The notes below the pieces were generated by a model. It was not told where the DNA came from. It ran no database searches and saw only the letters and a program-made list of their open reading frames with translations. Source: Hanleya hanleyi (lineage: Eukaryota > Mollusca > Polyplacophora > Lepidopleurida > Hanleyidae). Taken from it: DNA of 64,000 nt. This document shows positions 1-10,588 of the stretch, one piece after another (within the stretch, counting starts at the first letter, position 1; each line of letters begins with the position of its first letter). Location of the stretch: the NCBI GenBank assembly GCA_036873755.1, contig JAVTVY010039234.1, positions 62,001-126,000 on the forward strand. The letters run 5' to 3'. The translations under genes were made by a program, and so were the position numbers.

Positions 1-699
1 ATTGGTGTGGTTATGTGTGCTCTGATTCGTCCGCCCTTTGAACCCTTACAGTCCGCTCCTCTAAAAGCTGTTGCCTACAAGACTGCTTTTCTGGCGGCTT
101 TTGCTTTGGCGTCTAGAGTGTCTGAACTTCATGCTCTTGAGAGATCATCTATGACCTGGACGGCGGATTGGTCTCGCATCTCCTTTCGACCCATTCCTGA
201 GTTCATCGCCAAAAATGAGTCTGTTCGCCTAGGTCCGTGTGCTCAACGTTTGTACTCCATCCCTGCGTTATCAGACTTCGTGCATGACCTTGAAGACGAC
301 CTTCTGTTATGCTCTGTTCGAGCCATACGCCACTATCTCACTCGTACCGATCCCGGTCGGGGCTCTCGTCGTCTATTATTCTTGTCCCTTCGGCCGTCTG
401 CAGTGCGTGACATTACTAAGAATACCATTGCTTCGTGGTTGAAGAAGACCATAAAGTGGTCATATCAATTGGCCATTGACGCTCCCCCACTACTATCTAC
501 TGCTTCTTCTCATGAAATTCGTGCCATCGCTACGTCATGGCCTTTATGGAAGAACTTGTCCCTCCATGACATTGTCCAGTCCTGTGCTTGGACGGCAAAC
601 ACCACGTTCACCAATTTCTATCTGAGAGATATGTCAGTGCAATCAGATAGAGTGACCACGCTTGGGCCGCTGGTGGCTGCCCAGCACGTGGTCAAGTAA
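1..699 (+). CDS. DIRS-like retroelement tyrosine recombinase, C-terminal part
   Basis: The frame is open from the left edge of the window to a TAA at 697-699, so this is the end of a longer ORF and its true start is not visible. The protein has the tyrosine recombinase layout of DIRS/Ngaro-type retroelements. The first catalytic Arg lies in SRVSELHAL (about codon 37 counting from base 7), the HxxR box is SSHEIRA (about 169-172), a Trp follows at 195, and the Tyr nucleophile is in FYLRD (about 205). In this family the enzyme inserts a circular cDNA into the genome without target duplication. The catalytic residues I can identify are present. The reverse transcriptase expected upstream is outside the window. 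DIRS rather than Crypton is inferred from the SxHEIRxxATSW and NTFTxFYLRD wording. Confidence 0.82.
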   Translation: MGVVMCALIRPPFEPLQSAPLKAVAYKTAFLAAFALASRVSELHALERSSMTWTADWSRISFRPIPEFIAKNESVRLGPCAQRLYSIPALSDFVHDLEDDLLLCSVRAIRHYLTRTDPGRGSRRLLFLSLRPSAVRDITKNTIASWLKKTIKWSYQLAIDAPPLLSTASSHEIRAIATSWPLWKNLSLHDIVQSCAWTANTTFTNFYLRDMSVQSDRVTTLGPLVAAQHVVK

Positions 700-712
700 A
701 TTACAAAAGCAA

Positions 713-1160
713 GGGGGGGGGCATTTTTCATCATCGCAGCAAGTCAGCCAGCTTGCTGTATCATCTCATCGCATCTCTCAGTCATATATGTCCACATACT
801 ACATGATCACCTAAGAAAGAAGTAATAGGTCAGCTTGCCAGCCACCGACTCTCAAGTCATTAATCAAGGCCTGACACAATGGTGAGCTTTAATCTTTGCC
901 TTTACTGCAGATTTGCTTGTGTCATTTCAGGTTAAAGCTATGACCTTCTTCTAGATCATCTCAGCTGAGTCACCTGCGGTCAACTCAAAAGTTCAACGTA
1001 CAAAGAACTGACACTTTTGTGAGTACTATGTTTGTTTCAGGTTACCAGTGTCGGCAACAGGGACTAAAGTACAGATGGTTGATGAAGACGTAGAGTACAC
1101 TCAGGGCAACCGCTGTCAACTCACAACAGACCAGTGTCAGCAACAGGGACTAAAGTACAG
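713..1160 (+). repeat. Region 3' of the recombinase ORF, with two direct repeats
   Basis: A run of nine G follows the ORF at 713-721. Further on, a block of about 30 bp beginning CCAGTGTCGGCAACAGGGAC occurs at 1045 and again, slightly changed, at 1131 (period 86). No coding potential was seen. This is probably the element's 3' non-coding region, where DIRS/Ngaro elements keep their split or internal repeats. The assignment to the element rests on position only. Confidence 0.5.
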
Positions 1161-1211
1161 AGAGTTGACTTAAGACAGCTTGTGGACTGAGGGTGGTGTA
1201 AGATGGTCACC

Positions 1212-1459
1212 GTGCATGCTACGTAGGCGGTAGAAGGCCCCTTCCGATTCATACATTGCTTACTTTCGAATACTCACAGTGCTTATGTGCCCGAGTCACT
1301 TCTGGTTGGTAAAATTGTGCACCACATCCACGATCACAGAGTTGGACACAGTGTATGCTACGTTGGCGGTAGAAGATCCCTTCCGATTCATACATTGCTT
1401 ACTTTCGAATACTCACAGTGCTTATGTGCCCGAGTCACTTCTGGCTGGTAAAATTGTGC
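1212..1459 (+). repeat. Tandem duplication, 109-bp block with 139-bp period
   Basis: Bases 1212-1320 and 1351-1459 are the same block with only a few differences, separated by 30 bp. The block includes TTCATACATTGCTTACTTTC and ends GGTAAAATTGTGC. An apparent 82-aa frame across it is a by-product of the duplication. The block may be a terminal or split direct repeat of the upstream recombinase element, but the far copies that would prove this lie outside the window. Confidence 0.65.
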
Positions 1460-1608
1460 TCCATGACTACCCACTGCGTCACCGACCAGGGTTTTTCTTG
1501 TTGAGTATTAATGTGTCTTGTTTGTGATCTTCTCAGCGGATATTCAGCCTGCTATTGGAACTACAACAAGGCCGAGGTTCCCACCTCCATATGTTGGCAG
1601 TGAGGCAT

Positions 1609-1985
1609 GAAGCAAAGCAGGTGTAGGTTTGGGTCATAAATATTAAACATTTATAAACAATGTTACTATTTATAACCAAACCTAACCTGCTTTGCTTTGA
1701 TTGCCCTCCCCTCCTTCCCCTCACTCCGCGGCCTTGTACACCACAGGTCTCGGTTTATAACAATGAGAAAGAGGAAGTTGATGCTGTATGCAGGCCTTAT
1801 ATATCCTGGCTGAGCTGAGAGAGAGCTCCCCAAAGTGGAGATAACTCCCCAGGGGAGACAACTTTTGTTTTAAACTTCCGTTTTAACCGTTTGTATTGAT
1901 AATTCCTTGCGGAGATTAGGCATGAAGCAAAGCAGGTTTGGTTTGGTTATAAATAGTAACATTGTTTATAAATGTTTAATATTCA
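1609..1985. repeat. Nested inverted repeats built on GAAGCAAAGCAGGT
   Basis: GAAGCAAAGCAGGT at about 1609 pairs with ACCTGCTTTGCTT at 1685-1697, giving a 90-bp foldback. The block 1636-1697 then recurs in opposite orientation at about 1924-1983, including the AT-rich TAAACATTTATAAACAATG part. The arrangement resembles a small palindromic MITE with a second inverted copy. Termini and target duplications are unclear. Confidence 0.55.
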
Positions 1986-2090
1986 CATATATATATATAT
2001 ATATATATTTGTCACACACAAAGGCTGTTCTACCGTAATTATTTAGTCTATACCTATACATATATATATGGAGAGAGAGAGGAACGAACA
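1983..2090. repeat. AT microsatellite and AT-rich stretch
   Basis: An (AT)n run of about 22 bp lies near 1987-2008 and is followed by further ATATAT and GAGAGA runs to about 2085. From 2090 to 2426 the sequence is AT-rich and non-coding. It may include the 3' non-coding part of the minus-strand LINE, but I see no clean tail. Confidence 0.6.
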
Positions 2091-2426
2091 CAGCAAGACA
2101 GGTCTACCAGTGTAAACTCGCCATGTTATATTCGCACAGTCTATCTTTCTATATTTTCACCACACACTAAGGCAGTTAATTCTGCATTAGTTTACTGATC
2201 TTTTATCCATATACATATACATACACACGCATATACATAGATGCCTAAGCGCTGGCGGCACCCCCTCTCCAACCCCCCCTTATCGGTCACAGCGGAATAT
2301 CGGACATTGTGAGACGTATTCCTCTCCGCGAGAGCAAACTTCAACCAAATAGACTATGAATACCCACATACATATAATAAAGTAAATAAGTGAAAATAAC
2401 TTGCACATGTGTGCATTTGTAATCAA

Positions 2427-4214
2427 TCACCGGAAAGAGCATTCCCATGTTTTATTAAATTCGTCAAGACGTGACTTTTTTATTGAGATAAATTTCTCGA
2501 TTTGGTATCTCTGTTTGATAATATTTTGAATAGCCAAGATTGAAACTGATCGATTTTTAAATTTGGATTTGTAAATGTAGTGTTTCCTGACCAAAATTAT
2601 AAGATTGGGTATTTCTGAGTAGCAAGATTTTGTTGTTTCGCCAAAGTAAACGTTTATTGCCGTGAAGTTAATTGGTAAGTGAGTTTTATTTCGCAACCAT
2701 GTCTCGATGTTTCTCCAGAGAATGCGCACTATATCACAGTTTGATAGTACTGACATTGATTAGTTCGTTGATATGTTTTGGCGTATTATGGCGTACGACC
2801 TCATTCCATGCACCCAACACATCACTCCAAAATGCATTTTTACATTCACTGATCAGGGTTCGAGTAAAGTAATTTCCAAAATCGCCAAGGCACAGAATTT
2901 CGCGAAGAGACAGGGTCAACAAAGATTTCCAACAATACTGCCCATAATATAGTTTTCGAATCCACGTAGATTTCAGCGCATGCATGAAACTGTGAATGTC
3001 TATCATTTTTAGTCTCGTAGTTTTGTACCATTTGATCTCTTTTGATTTTGTCAACTGTGAATTGCCAAATAAATCGATAGAATAGTTTAATCAGTTCATC
3101 TAACGTGGAGTTTGGAGGATTTGGTATAGCAAGGAATAGATAATTTAGCTTTGAGATAACCAAAGTTTTTAGGACTGTGACTCGTCCGAGTGCGGTTAAT
3201 ATTCTTTGGGACCATTGTTTCAAAGTATATCTTATTTCAATCAATTTCGGTTCGTAATTCAAAGATATCATTTCATCCATGTTACTTGAGAAAATTATAG
3301 CAAGTAAAGTGAACCTTTCGGAACCCCAATCTAGTTTCCATCTATGGTGGAAAACATGCTCACTAAATTTTTTTGCTATCAATCCACACAGCTTTTGTTT
3401 TGGTCACATTAATTTTTAGTCCAGAAAGTTTGGAAAATTTGTCGAGGAGACGAAGCGTGGCTTCTATAAACTTTGCAGATCCATCTAGCATGAACGTTTT
3501 ATCAACAGCGTACTGGTTGATCTTGTATTCAGTCCCGCCTATTTTAATACCCTTTATGTCGGGATCTTGACGAGCTTGTATGGAAAGGATTTCGGCGCAT
3601 AAAATGAAAAGATATGGAGACAGAGGATCCCCCTGCCTGCACCCTCTCGAAACGTCAAAAAATTGAGAGAGGAATCTATTTTGTGTGACAGATGCAGATA
3701 TATTTTTATAAAAGACTTTTATCCATTTTTTTATCAAGTCACCGAAGTTGAAATAAGTTAATACTTCTATAAAAGACCAAGAGACAGTATCAAATGCTTT
3801 TTCGAATTCGACCAAGAGGAGCAGTCCTGGAATGTTTTTTTGTTGAGTGTATTGCATCAAGTCATAGATCAGCCGTATATTATCACCTATATATCTTGCG
3901 CTCATGAATCCGGATTGGTTTTCGGAAATTAGGATATTTAAAACCTGTTTTATCCTTTCGGCTATACACCGGGAAGCAATTTTGTATGTTACGTTTAATA
4001 AACTTATTGGTCTCCAGTTTTTCATGAATTGTTTTGATTTTTCGGGTGTGGGTAAGCATGTTATTATACCTTGTCTTTGTGTTACAGATAGCATTCCCAT
4101 TTCGTATCCATGATTTATAGACCTTACTACCAAGTCACCTAATTCATCTCAAAAGAAATTAAAAATTCTACAGAAAACCCTTCGGATCCAGGGCTCCGAT
4201 TGTTGTTCATTTTT
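2427..4214 (-). pseudogene. L1/Tx1-like LINE, reverse transcriptase and C-terminal region, decayed
   Basis: Read on the minus strand this is a non-LTR reverse transcriptase, entering the RT domain at MNNNRSPGSEGFSVEF (about 4163-4210). Motifs in order: NWRPISLLNVTYKI, the finger motif QSGFMSARYIGDN, motif A LLLVEFEKAFDTVSW (the usual Asp is Glu), motif B GCRQGDPLSPYLF, and the catalytic box QYAVDKTFML, where the usual ADD is AVD. The downstream thumb/connection region (KQWSQRILTALGRVTVLKTL, ALKSTWIRKL) is spread over three frames, breaking near 3370, 3040 and 2740. Another frameshift lies near 4135-4150. Two catalytic substitutions plus several frameshifts make it non-functional. The ORF ends at 2427. 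Its missing 5' part continues at 6899-7135 beyond an insertion. Confidence 0.85.
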
Positions 4215-4442
4215 ATCTCGCCTTACGAAGTAAAGGGGAGATATTGTGAGGAGAGGATGTCGTCGTCGGTGTCGGTGTCGGTATCGGTGTCCCCTGCCTG
4301 GAAATGATAAGGTTTTTGGTTTAGCAAGTAAAAAAAATTCTAGAAAAGTTAGAAAAAATATAAAAAAAAATAAAATAAATATTGGGGGTGGGTATGCTAC
4401 CTGGGGGTACTACCCCTGGGGTGCTCCAATGTTAAAACTCAT

Positions 4443-5790
4443 ATGAATGAGTTTTGCGTTTAGCTGAAGTGCACATGTACATCTGTACTTAGAAAGTTTG
4501 TTGCAGTTGTCAGCTGTCATTGGATGATTATGAAACTTGGTACACATGTTTTTTATGATTAGAGGATGTACCTGTGCTATTTTTGAGAAGAAATATTAAT
4601 TTTTCTCCAAATTATGGCAAATGAATGAGTTTTCTGTTTAGGTAAATTGTACATGTAGGCCTCTACATGTATACATGTACATGTACATGGTGAGTTTGTT
4701 GCAGTTGTCAGCTGTCATTGGATGATTATGAAACTTGGTACACATGTTTCTTATGATTAGAGGATGTACCTGTGCTATTTTTGAGAAGAAATATTATTTT
4801 TTCTCCAAATTATGGCAAATGAATGAGTTTTCTTTTTAGGTAAATTGTACATGTAGATCTCTACATATATACATGTACATGTACATGGTAAGTTTTCTGC
4901 AATTGTCAGCTCTCATTGGATGATTACGAAACTTGGTACACATGATTAGAAAATGTACCTGTGCTATTTAGGAGATGAAATATTAATTTTTCTCCAAATT
5001 ATGGCAAATGATTGAGTTTTGCGTTTAGCTTAAGTACACATGTACATCTGTACACATCAGTTTGCTGCAGTTGTCAGCTGTCATTGGATGATTATGAAAC
5101 TTGGTACATGTAGATCTCTACATATATACATGTACATGTACATGGTAAGTTTTCTGCAATTGTCAGCTCTCATTGGATGATTACGAAACTTGGTACACAT
5201 GTTTCTTATGATTGGAGGATTTACTTGTGCTATTTTTGAGATGAAATATTAATTTTTCTCCAACTTATGGCAAATGATTGAGTTTTGCGTTTAGCTGAAG
5301 TGCACATGTACATCTGTACACCACAGTTTGCTGCAGTTGTCAGCTGTCATTGAATGATTATGAAACTTGGTACACATGTTTCTTGTGATTAGAAGATGTA
5401 CCTGTGCTATTTAGGAGATGAAATATTAATTTTTGTTCAAATTTTGAGGGTTTTGTCTAAGTAATTTGCCAATGATAATGTACATGTATATACATGTACA
5501 CCTGTACATGGAAAGTTTTCTGAAGCTGTCAGCTTTCATTGGATGAGTTTGACACTTGCTACCCAAGTTCAATGTGATTCGAGGCTGTGCATGTGCTATT
5601 TAAGAAATATGACATTAAATATGAATTTTTGTCCTAATTATTGCAGTTTAGACTTTGTACGTTTTCATTGATAATGTTTTTGTGGGGCAAAAATTTACAT
5701 GTAGATCTGTACATGGAAAGTTTGTTGAACCTTTCGTGGGATGATTATAAAACTTGGTGGACATGTTTCATGTTTTCCTAGGTCACAGGT
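4443..5790. repeat. Tandem array, about 180-200 bp units
   Basis: About seven degenerate units start at ATGAATGAGTTT or ATGATTGAGTTT near 4443, 4621, 4819, 5008 and 5274, with weaker units after 5440. Conserved internal words are CAGCTGTCATTGGATGATTA, AAACTTGGTACACATG and ACATGTACATGTAC. Unit length varies from 178 to about 198 bp, and a partial unit makes the 5008-5274 step longer. No open frame runs through the units. The array forms the core of the insertion at 4215-6898. Confidence 0.85.
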
Positions 5791-5794
5791 CTCC

Positions 5795-6745
5795 CGCAGT
5801 AATCCCACACGGGACTGACCTATCCAGCAGTATTCCCAAATGGCACTGGCCTATCCATCAGTAATGCCATACGGGACTGACCTATCCAGCAGTAATCCCA
5901 TACGGAACTCAACTATCCAGCAGTAATTCCACACCGGACTGGTCTATCCAGCAGTAATCTCACACAGAGCTGACCTATCCAGCAGTAATTCCAAATGGCA
6001 CTGGCCTATCCAGCAGTAATGCCACACGGGACTGACCTATCCAGCAGTGATCGCAGACCGGACTGGCCTATCCAGCAGTAATCCCACATGGGACTGGCCT
6101 ATCCAGCAATAATTCCACACGGGACTGGCCTATGCAGCAGTAATCTAACATGGGACTGACCTATCCAGAAGTAATATGACACTGGACTGCAATATGCAGC
6201 AGTAATCCCACATGGCACTGACCTATCCAGCCATAATCCTACATGGGACTAACCTATCCCACTGTAATCCCACACAGGTTTAGCCTATCCAGCAGTAATC
6301 CCACGTGGGACTGGCCTCCCCAGCCGTAATCCCACACAGAATTGCCGTATGCAGCAGTAATCCCACACAGGACTGCCTATGCAGCAGTAATCCGACACGG
6401 GACTGTCCTAACCAACATTAATCCCATACGAGACTCATCTATCTAGCAGTAATCCCAGACAGAACTGGCCTATCCAGCAGTAATCCCACTTGGGACTGGA
6501 CTATCCAGCAGTAATCCCACAGGGGACTGGTCTATCCATCAGTAATAACACACAGGAGTGGTGCATCCAGCAGTAATCCTACACAGGACTGGCCTATCCA
6601 GCAGTAATCTCACATGGGACTGACCTATCCAGCAGTAATCTCACACTGGACTGCACTATGCACCAGTAATCCGACGGCACTGACCTATCCATCCTACATG
6701 GGATTAACTTATATGCCAGTAATCCCACATGGGACTGATGTTATT
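5795..6745. repeat. 31-bp minisatellite, about 30 copies
   Basis: The unit contains CAGCAGTAATCCCACAC followed by GGGACTGGCCTATC, repeating every 31 bp with scattered substitutions and a few length changes. From 6740 to 6815 a different short duplication follows (two copies of CTATTCCAGA(C/T)(A/C)TTATTG-like text about 36 bp apart). The units are contiguous, with no unique spacers. Confidence 0.9.
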
Positions 6746-6898
6746 GTCTGTACCAGATAATCTATTCCAGACATTATTGCCTGTACCACATCACCTATTC
6801 CAGATCTTATTGTTTGCTCTACATGTATGCTTTCAATACTGCTGCACCTTCGGCGGATGACCCCGCAAGGCGAGATGTTGGGGTTCTCAGAACGCTTG

Positions 6899-7135
6899 TT
6901 TTCAGAAAGTTTGTGGCTTCGTTGAGTGTCAGGGCGCCCTCTAGATTATCTGATTGATCTGAATCAAGAACAGGTACCATCGTGGTACGGTGTATTAGGT
7001 CGTTTAGATTACTGTCTGGTTCATCAAATTCTTTTTTTGAGTATAGACAGGAGTAGAACATTTTTGCCTCTTGTAATATTTCCGCCTGGTCTGTAATAAT
7101 GTCTAAGTTTTTTTTGTCAATATCCTTTATCAGGT
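6899..7135 (-). pseudogene. L1/Tx1-like LINE, linker between endonuclease and reverse transcriptase
   Basis: Minus-strand translation gives the LINE linker: ITDQAEILQEAKMFYSCLYS followed by the QSDNLEGALTLNEATNFLK type segment that normally precedes the RT finger region by a few residues. It stops at the T run 6899-6902, exactly where the inserted element starts, and is in frame with the segment resuming at 4214. Upstream (above about 7135) the similarity is lost and no endonuclease follows, so this LINE copy is 5' truncated, as is common for target-primed insertions. Confidence 0.78.
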
Positions 7136-9112
7136 AAAAACACGATCATCGCGAATGTCGTTCCGCCAATAAATCTCACTGGAATTGAATCGTTCGAGGC
7201 CGAAGGGGCAAATCCTGACCACAACAATATATGAAGAGATATACTCTATTTTGAGATTTTGTAGCTGATATTTTCAACGCAAAATGATTTTCTACGCTAT
7301 GTGATATAAATGTTGTAATATGAGATAGGTCCATTCTAATTAGTTTCTGATTAGTTTCCGTAGCGAATGTATCCCAGCCAGACCATTTCTATCCATTTCG
7401 ATAGCAGAGGGATTAACATCTGAAATCGGAATCAATAATGTTCATGATTTTCATATCGACAAAGCTTCTGCACTGACGTTTGAACACCTTCGCGATATCT
7501 ACATATAGAACATGACGTCAAACTACCCCAAACCCTGACTTGCGCCGAAGTTACAAAACGTAACGTTGAATATCATGCATGCTACGATTTGTTTGTGTGT
7601 GTGTGTGATATTTTTCACCACGTTTAAAAATCCGAGAACATTTTCTACAAAGGAAAAACTGGTCTTAGCCTTGCCCAACTTCCAAAGGATTTTGTAGTGG
7701 TTGTCGCCATAGTGGAGCTGTAATGTGCGGATGCGTTGATTAGGCCTTCCGTTCTAACCATATTTGTAGCTTTGAAACACAATGAATATTTCCACACGGA
7801 ACCATTGGTGCCACTTTAACCCTATCTGTGGTGAATTTTTTGGGACCTGTCCAGGCCTGGGGGGGGGGGAGCGAAATGGCCACCAGGCCCTAATTATTTG
7901 TCTTACCCCTTGAGCTAGGGAGATGAAACTTACCATGTAAACTATACCCTTGGGTCAAGCTCTACCAGAAAATGTAAACATAAATCCAAGATGGCCGCTT
8001 TGATGGCGTCATTCTCAAAACGGCATTTTTGGTCAATTTTCGGTCAGATTTTTCGATTTTTTTATTTATGCAATTTCACAACAAAAACTGCATGTTGAAT
8101 TAGTAAACATTAATGTGATGTGAAATAAATTAGTTTTTGCCCACTTTTCATCGCGGAAAAGCAGAAATTTTGAAGCAAAATTCCGAAAACATCACTTTAC
8201 TGGTACCCCACGTGGGCGCCATCTTGAATTTACCCATGATCCTCTGCTCGGGGGTTATGCGAATAGGCTCAATATGACCCCAATATGATAAGCTATAAAG
8301 TCACCGAGTCTCAGCTCTCAAGTTTTTTTCGTTCCGGAGATAGCGCAGAAAGTTATGTGAAGGGGGGGGGGCGGATTTTGCGCCCCCCCCCCACCCCGGC
8401 CTGGTAGGATTAAACATTTCAAACTAAAACAGTAGTTGTATACACGAAAACACTCGATCCAGAGTTAAAGATAATGTGCATGTAAAAGGATGTATAATGT
8501 GCGAATATGCGCTTTTTCACTTTTGGAGGGATTCCGGAAAAAACTACTCGCTAATCAAATTCATTCTGATACTAATATCGCTCTAACACAAGAAAGGTCT
8601 ATTTCATGTTCATTACAAATTGGTTCAAAAAGTGCCTTTTGCTAAAAATTGAATTTTTTTTTTATTAAAATAACGTGAATACAAAAAAAATAACTATTCA
8701 GGGAGCACAGGTATGTAGTTTTATTTTATACGACAGGCTCGGAATTTAGTGTCACCTGGATAAGGCCTTTCGACTATGCATGCGAAACGTCGCAAGGGAT
8801 GACGTCTTGCTGTTGAATGTACATTGGCGACACACTGGATGGTGTCAATGAGCACATTTAGGTGTTAAAAAATGTGTTAATGAAAACCCTAATACCACAC
8901 CTGGGTATGTCAATGGGCGTCACTGAACATCGTCTAAGGAGGCTGCTAATGAATAACCAAACCCCTCATAACAGGTGTAAATTACCACTTTGTGATATTA
9001 TTTGAATAGCAAGCGTCAGATCCGACATTCAATATTCAGTTGACGTCCATAAAAGCATTTCCGCGTATATAATCCGAAGACCTATTTCGTATGGCTGATA
9101 GCACCAATTACA
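7136..9112. other. Non-coding stretch, no gene recognised
   Basis: About 2 kb without a convincing coding frame. It contains a short (GT)n run near 7590-7606, a G-run at 7861-7869, a poly-G hairpin (8362-8392) and runs of A/T. The text around 7740-8250 reads like a dispersed repeat, but no second copy occurs in this window. Short frames here have no recognisable motif. Confidence 0.6.
8362..8392. repeat. Perfect poly-G/poly-C hairpin
   Basis: Ten G followed by CG (8362-8373) pair perfectly with CG followed by ten C (8381-8392), with a 7-nt loop GATTTTG. The 12-bp stem is almost pure G-C and would also favour G-quadruplex or triplex forms. Such sites are often length-variable or mis-sequenced. 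Confidence 0.8.
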
Positions 9113-9309
9113 GTGAGTGAGTGAGTGAGTGAGTGAGTAGGATTTAACGTCGTTTTCAACGTTTTTTCAGTCATATCACGACGGTACCTACATGTGCCAG
9201 AACACGAGAGTGTCCACAGTTTCTATTATCCTGGACACTGATAAGCCCAGTCAGTACAGCACCCGGTCACCCTTCCAAGTATTGACCGAGCTCAACGCTG
9301 CTTAACTTC
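9113..9309 (-). mobile_element. 5S rRNA-derived SINE, 5'-truncated copy
   Basis: The copy starts on the plus strand with a (GTGA)n tail, then body text GGATTTAACGTCGTTTTCAA, and ends inside the 5S-like head (CACCCGGTCACCC, CCAAGTATTGACCGAG, GCTGCTTAACTTC). On the minus strand the order is 5S head, body, then a (TCAC)n tail, as in Pol III SINEs of the 5S (SINE3) type. It stops at 9309 within the head, so the 5' end of the SINE is missing. A fuller copy is at 47073-47348. Confidence 0.82.
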
Positions 9310-9419
9310 AATTACAAATGAGAGAGAAGCCGTGAACAGTTTGCAATGAAGTCAGCAAGACATGATGCTTTTACATGTTAATCTTAATCACTGACCATTA
9401 TTCTTTATTCTTTTCTAAA

Positions 9420-9835
9420 TCCGTGACTAATTTCGCTCAACTTGGGGCCAGCGGCCGTATGAACTCATGCACTTCAAGATCCTCGTGGTGTTCATATGAA
9501 CAGTCACAATCACAGCGTGACTGAGATAAATCATTCTCTAGATAAGGACTTTACAACGAAAATCATATGGATTAAGATTACTGATCAGCGATACGGATTT
9601 GATATTTCTGGAACAACATGATGTCTTCCCGGCATCACTGAGATCTGTTGACCGCTTCTCAATTGCAGGAAACTAGCCGATGTTTATATACTATGAATGT
9701 TGTGTTGTTGTTGTTTTTTGTTTTGTTTTTTATTTGATGCTAATGTAGTTATATGGAATTGGTCTGGATTATGAGGTCGGAAAGCTTTAATGAATGTCGG
9801 CTGAATACTAAATGACGGACTATATGCTTGTATTG
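9420..9835 (+). mobile_element. 5'-truncated 3' tail of the RT element also seen at 23257-24570
   Basis: The stretch from about CGTGACTAATTTCGCTCAAC to GACGGACTATATGCTTGTA matches the region downstream of the RT ORF at 24169-24570 and the copy at 17105-17637. It includes TCATATGAACAGTCACAATC and GATCAGCGATACGGA. It lacks any RT coding sequence and carries a TTG/TTTTG-rich expansion near 9700-9735. A shared 3' end with different 5' truncation points fits retrotransposition. Confidence 0.75.
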
Positions 9836-10588
9836 ATTGTGATCAACGTATGGATTTTTCACCAATTTTTATCAAAAATACACTTCTTGAACCAAAATGA
9901 AATGAACACGAATAGAACTCTCTCATATTATAACGATGTCATTATCAGAATAAATTTCGTTTGCGAGGGTTATATTTGGAATATTGGAAAATGCTGGGGG
10001 AATTCCCCGAAGATGAAAAAAACGCACACTTGCACATCTTTACATTCGATTAACATTAACGTAATGCATAATGACTCATGAACAAGATGCATACTTTTGC
10101 ATAAGTTTCTCGTGTATAACCAGCTACTGTTTTACTTTGAAATATTCAAATTTGACAGTTTTACTGCTGAAATGAAAATTCTGTTCCTCAATGCAACACT
10201 TGTAGTGAAGAAATCCATCTTACTGATTCTCGTCCTTTGCTTGAATGCCTGGCATAGCTGCACAAATCAGTAGGATACCTCCTTCGAAGACCAGTCTAGG
10301 TTAAATGTGACTGCGTTAAGTTCCCTAATCGTGGCCGTAGTTTCTCGACATGAGCTTCTTACCCATAATATATTTGTTGATAACATAGAAAATATGATGC
10401 TGTATTTGCCATATTTGTCGAGTATTTAGCGTCGAAATATAGAGAGCATTTTGGATGGCCGAAAATGTTATTTGGATCAAAAATCTCTGATCGAGATGAA
10501 CGAATGAACGATTATGCAATGAAATGGTTTATATTTTCCAGACACTGTCAAGGAAAACCAACTCACCTTAAAATCCTCCAACTCAAAT
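9836..10588. other. Non-coding stretch before the armadillo-repeat array
   Basis: Several short frames occur on both strands but none shows a recognisable domain. If the downstream array was once an exon, a splice acceptor might lie near 10560-10625, where the repeat homology begins. I could not pick one with confidence. Confidence 0.45.

Larger units (their letters stand above)
4215..6898. mobile_element. Helentron/Helitron-like non-autonomous element inserted in the LINE
   Basis: The insertion is defined by the interrupted LINE: coding homology stops at 4214 and resumes at 6899 on the same strand, with T runs on both sides (4210-4214 and 6899-6902). The left end begins ATCTCGCCTTACG (4215-4227). 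Its inverted match CGCAAGGCGAGAT lies at 6864-6876, set 22 bp inside the right end. Between this and the T run are short self-complementary words (GTTCTCAGAAC, AACGCTTGTT) that could form the terminal hairpin. A terminal/subterminal asymmetric inverted repeat, an internal tandem array, a TT target and no evident target duplication are the known layout of Helentron-associated elements (DINE-1, mollusc pearl/CvE). No Rep-helicase is encoded. The fit is structural, so the class is inferred. Confidence 0.62.

Noticed and set aside
4500..4560. Hammerhead-like GGATGATTATGAAAC text in the 180-bp units
   Set aside because: The CTGATGA core is not complete and there is no room for stem II.
5795..6745. 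CRISPR-like look of the 31-bp array
   Set aside because: The units are contiguous without unique spacers, the setting is eukaryotic, and no cas genes are present.
9812..10081. 89-codon plus-strand frame after the RT-element tail
   Set aside because: There is no motif, the composition is AT-rich, and it overlaps the end of a truncated repeat.
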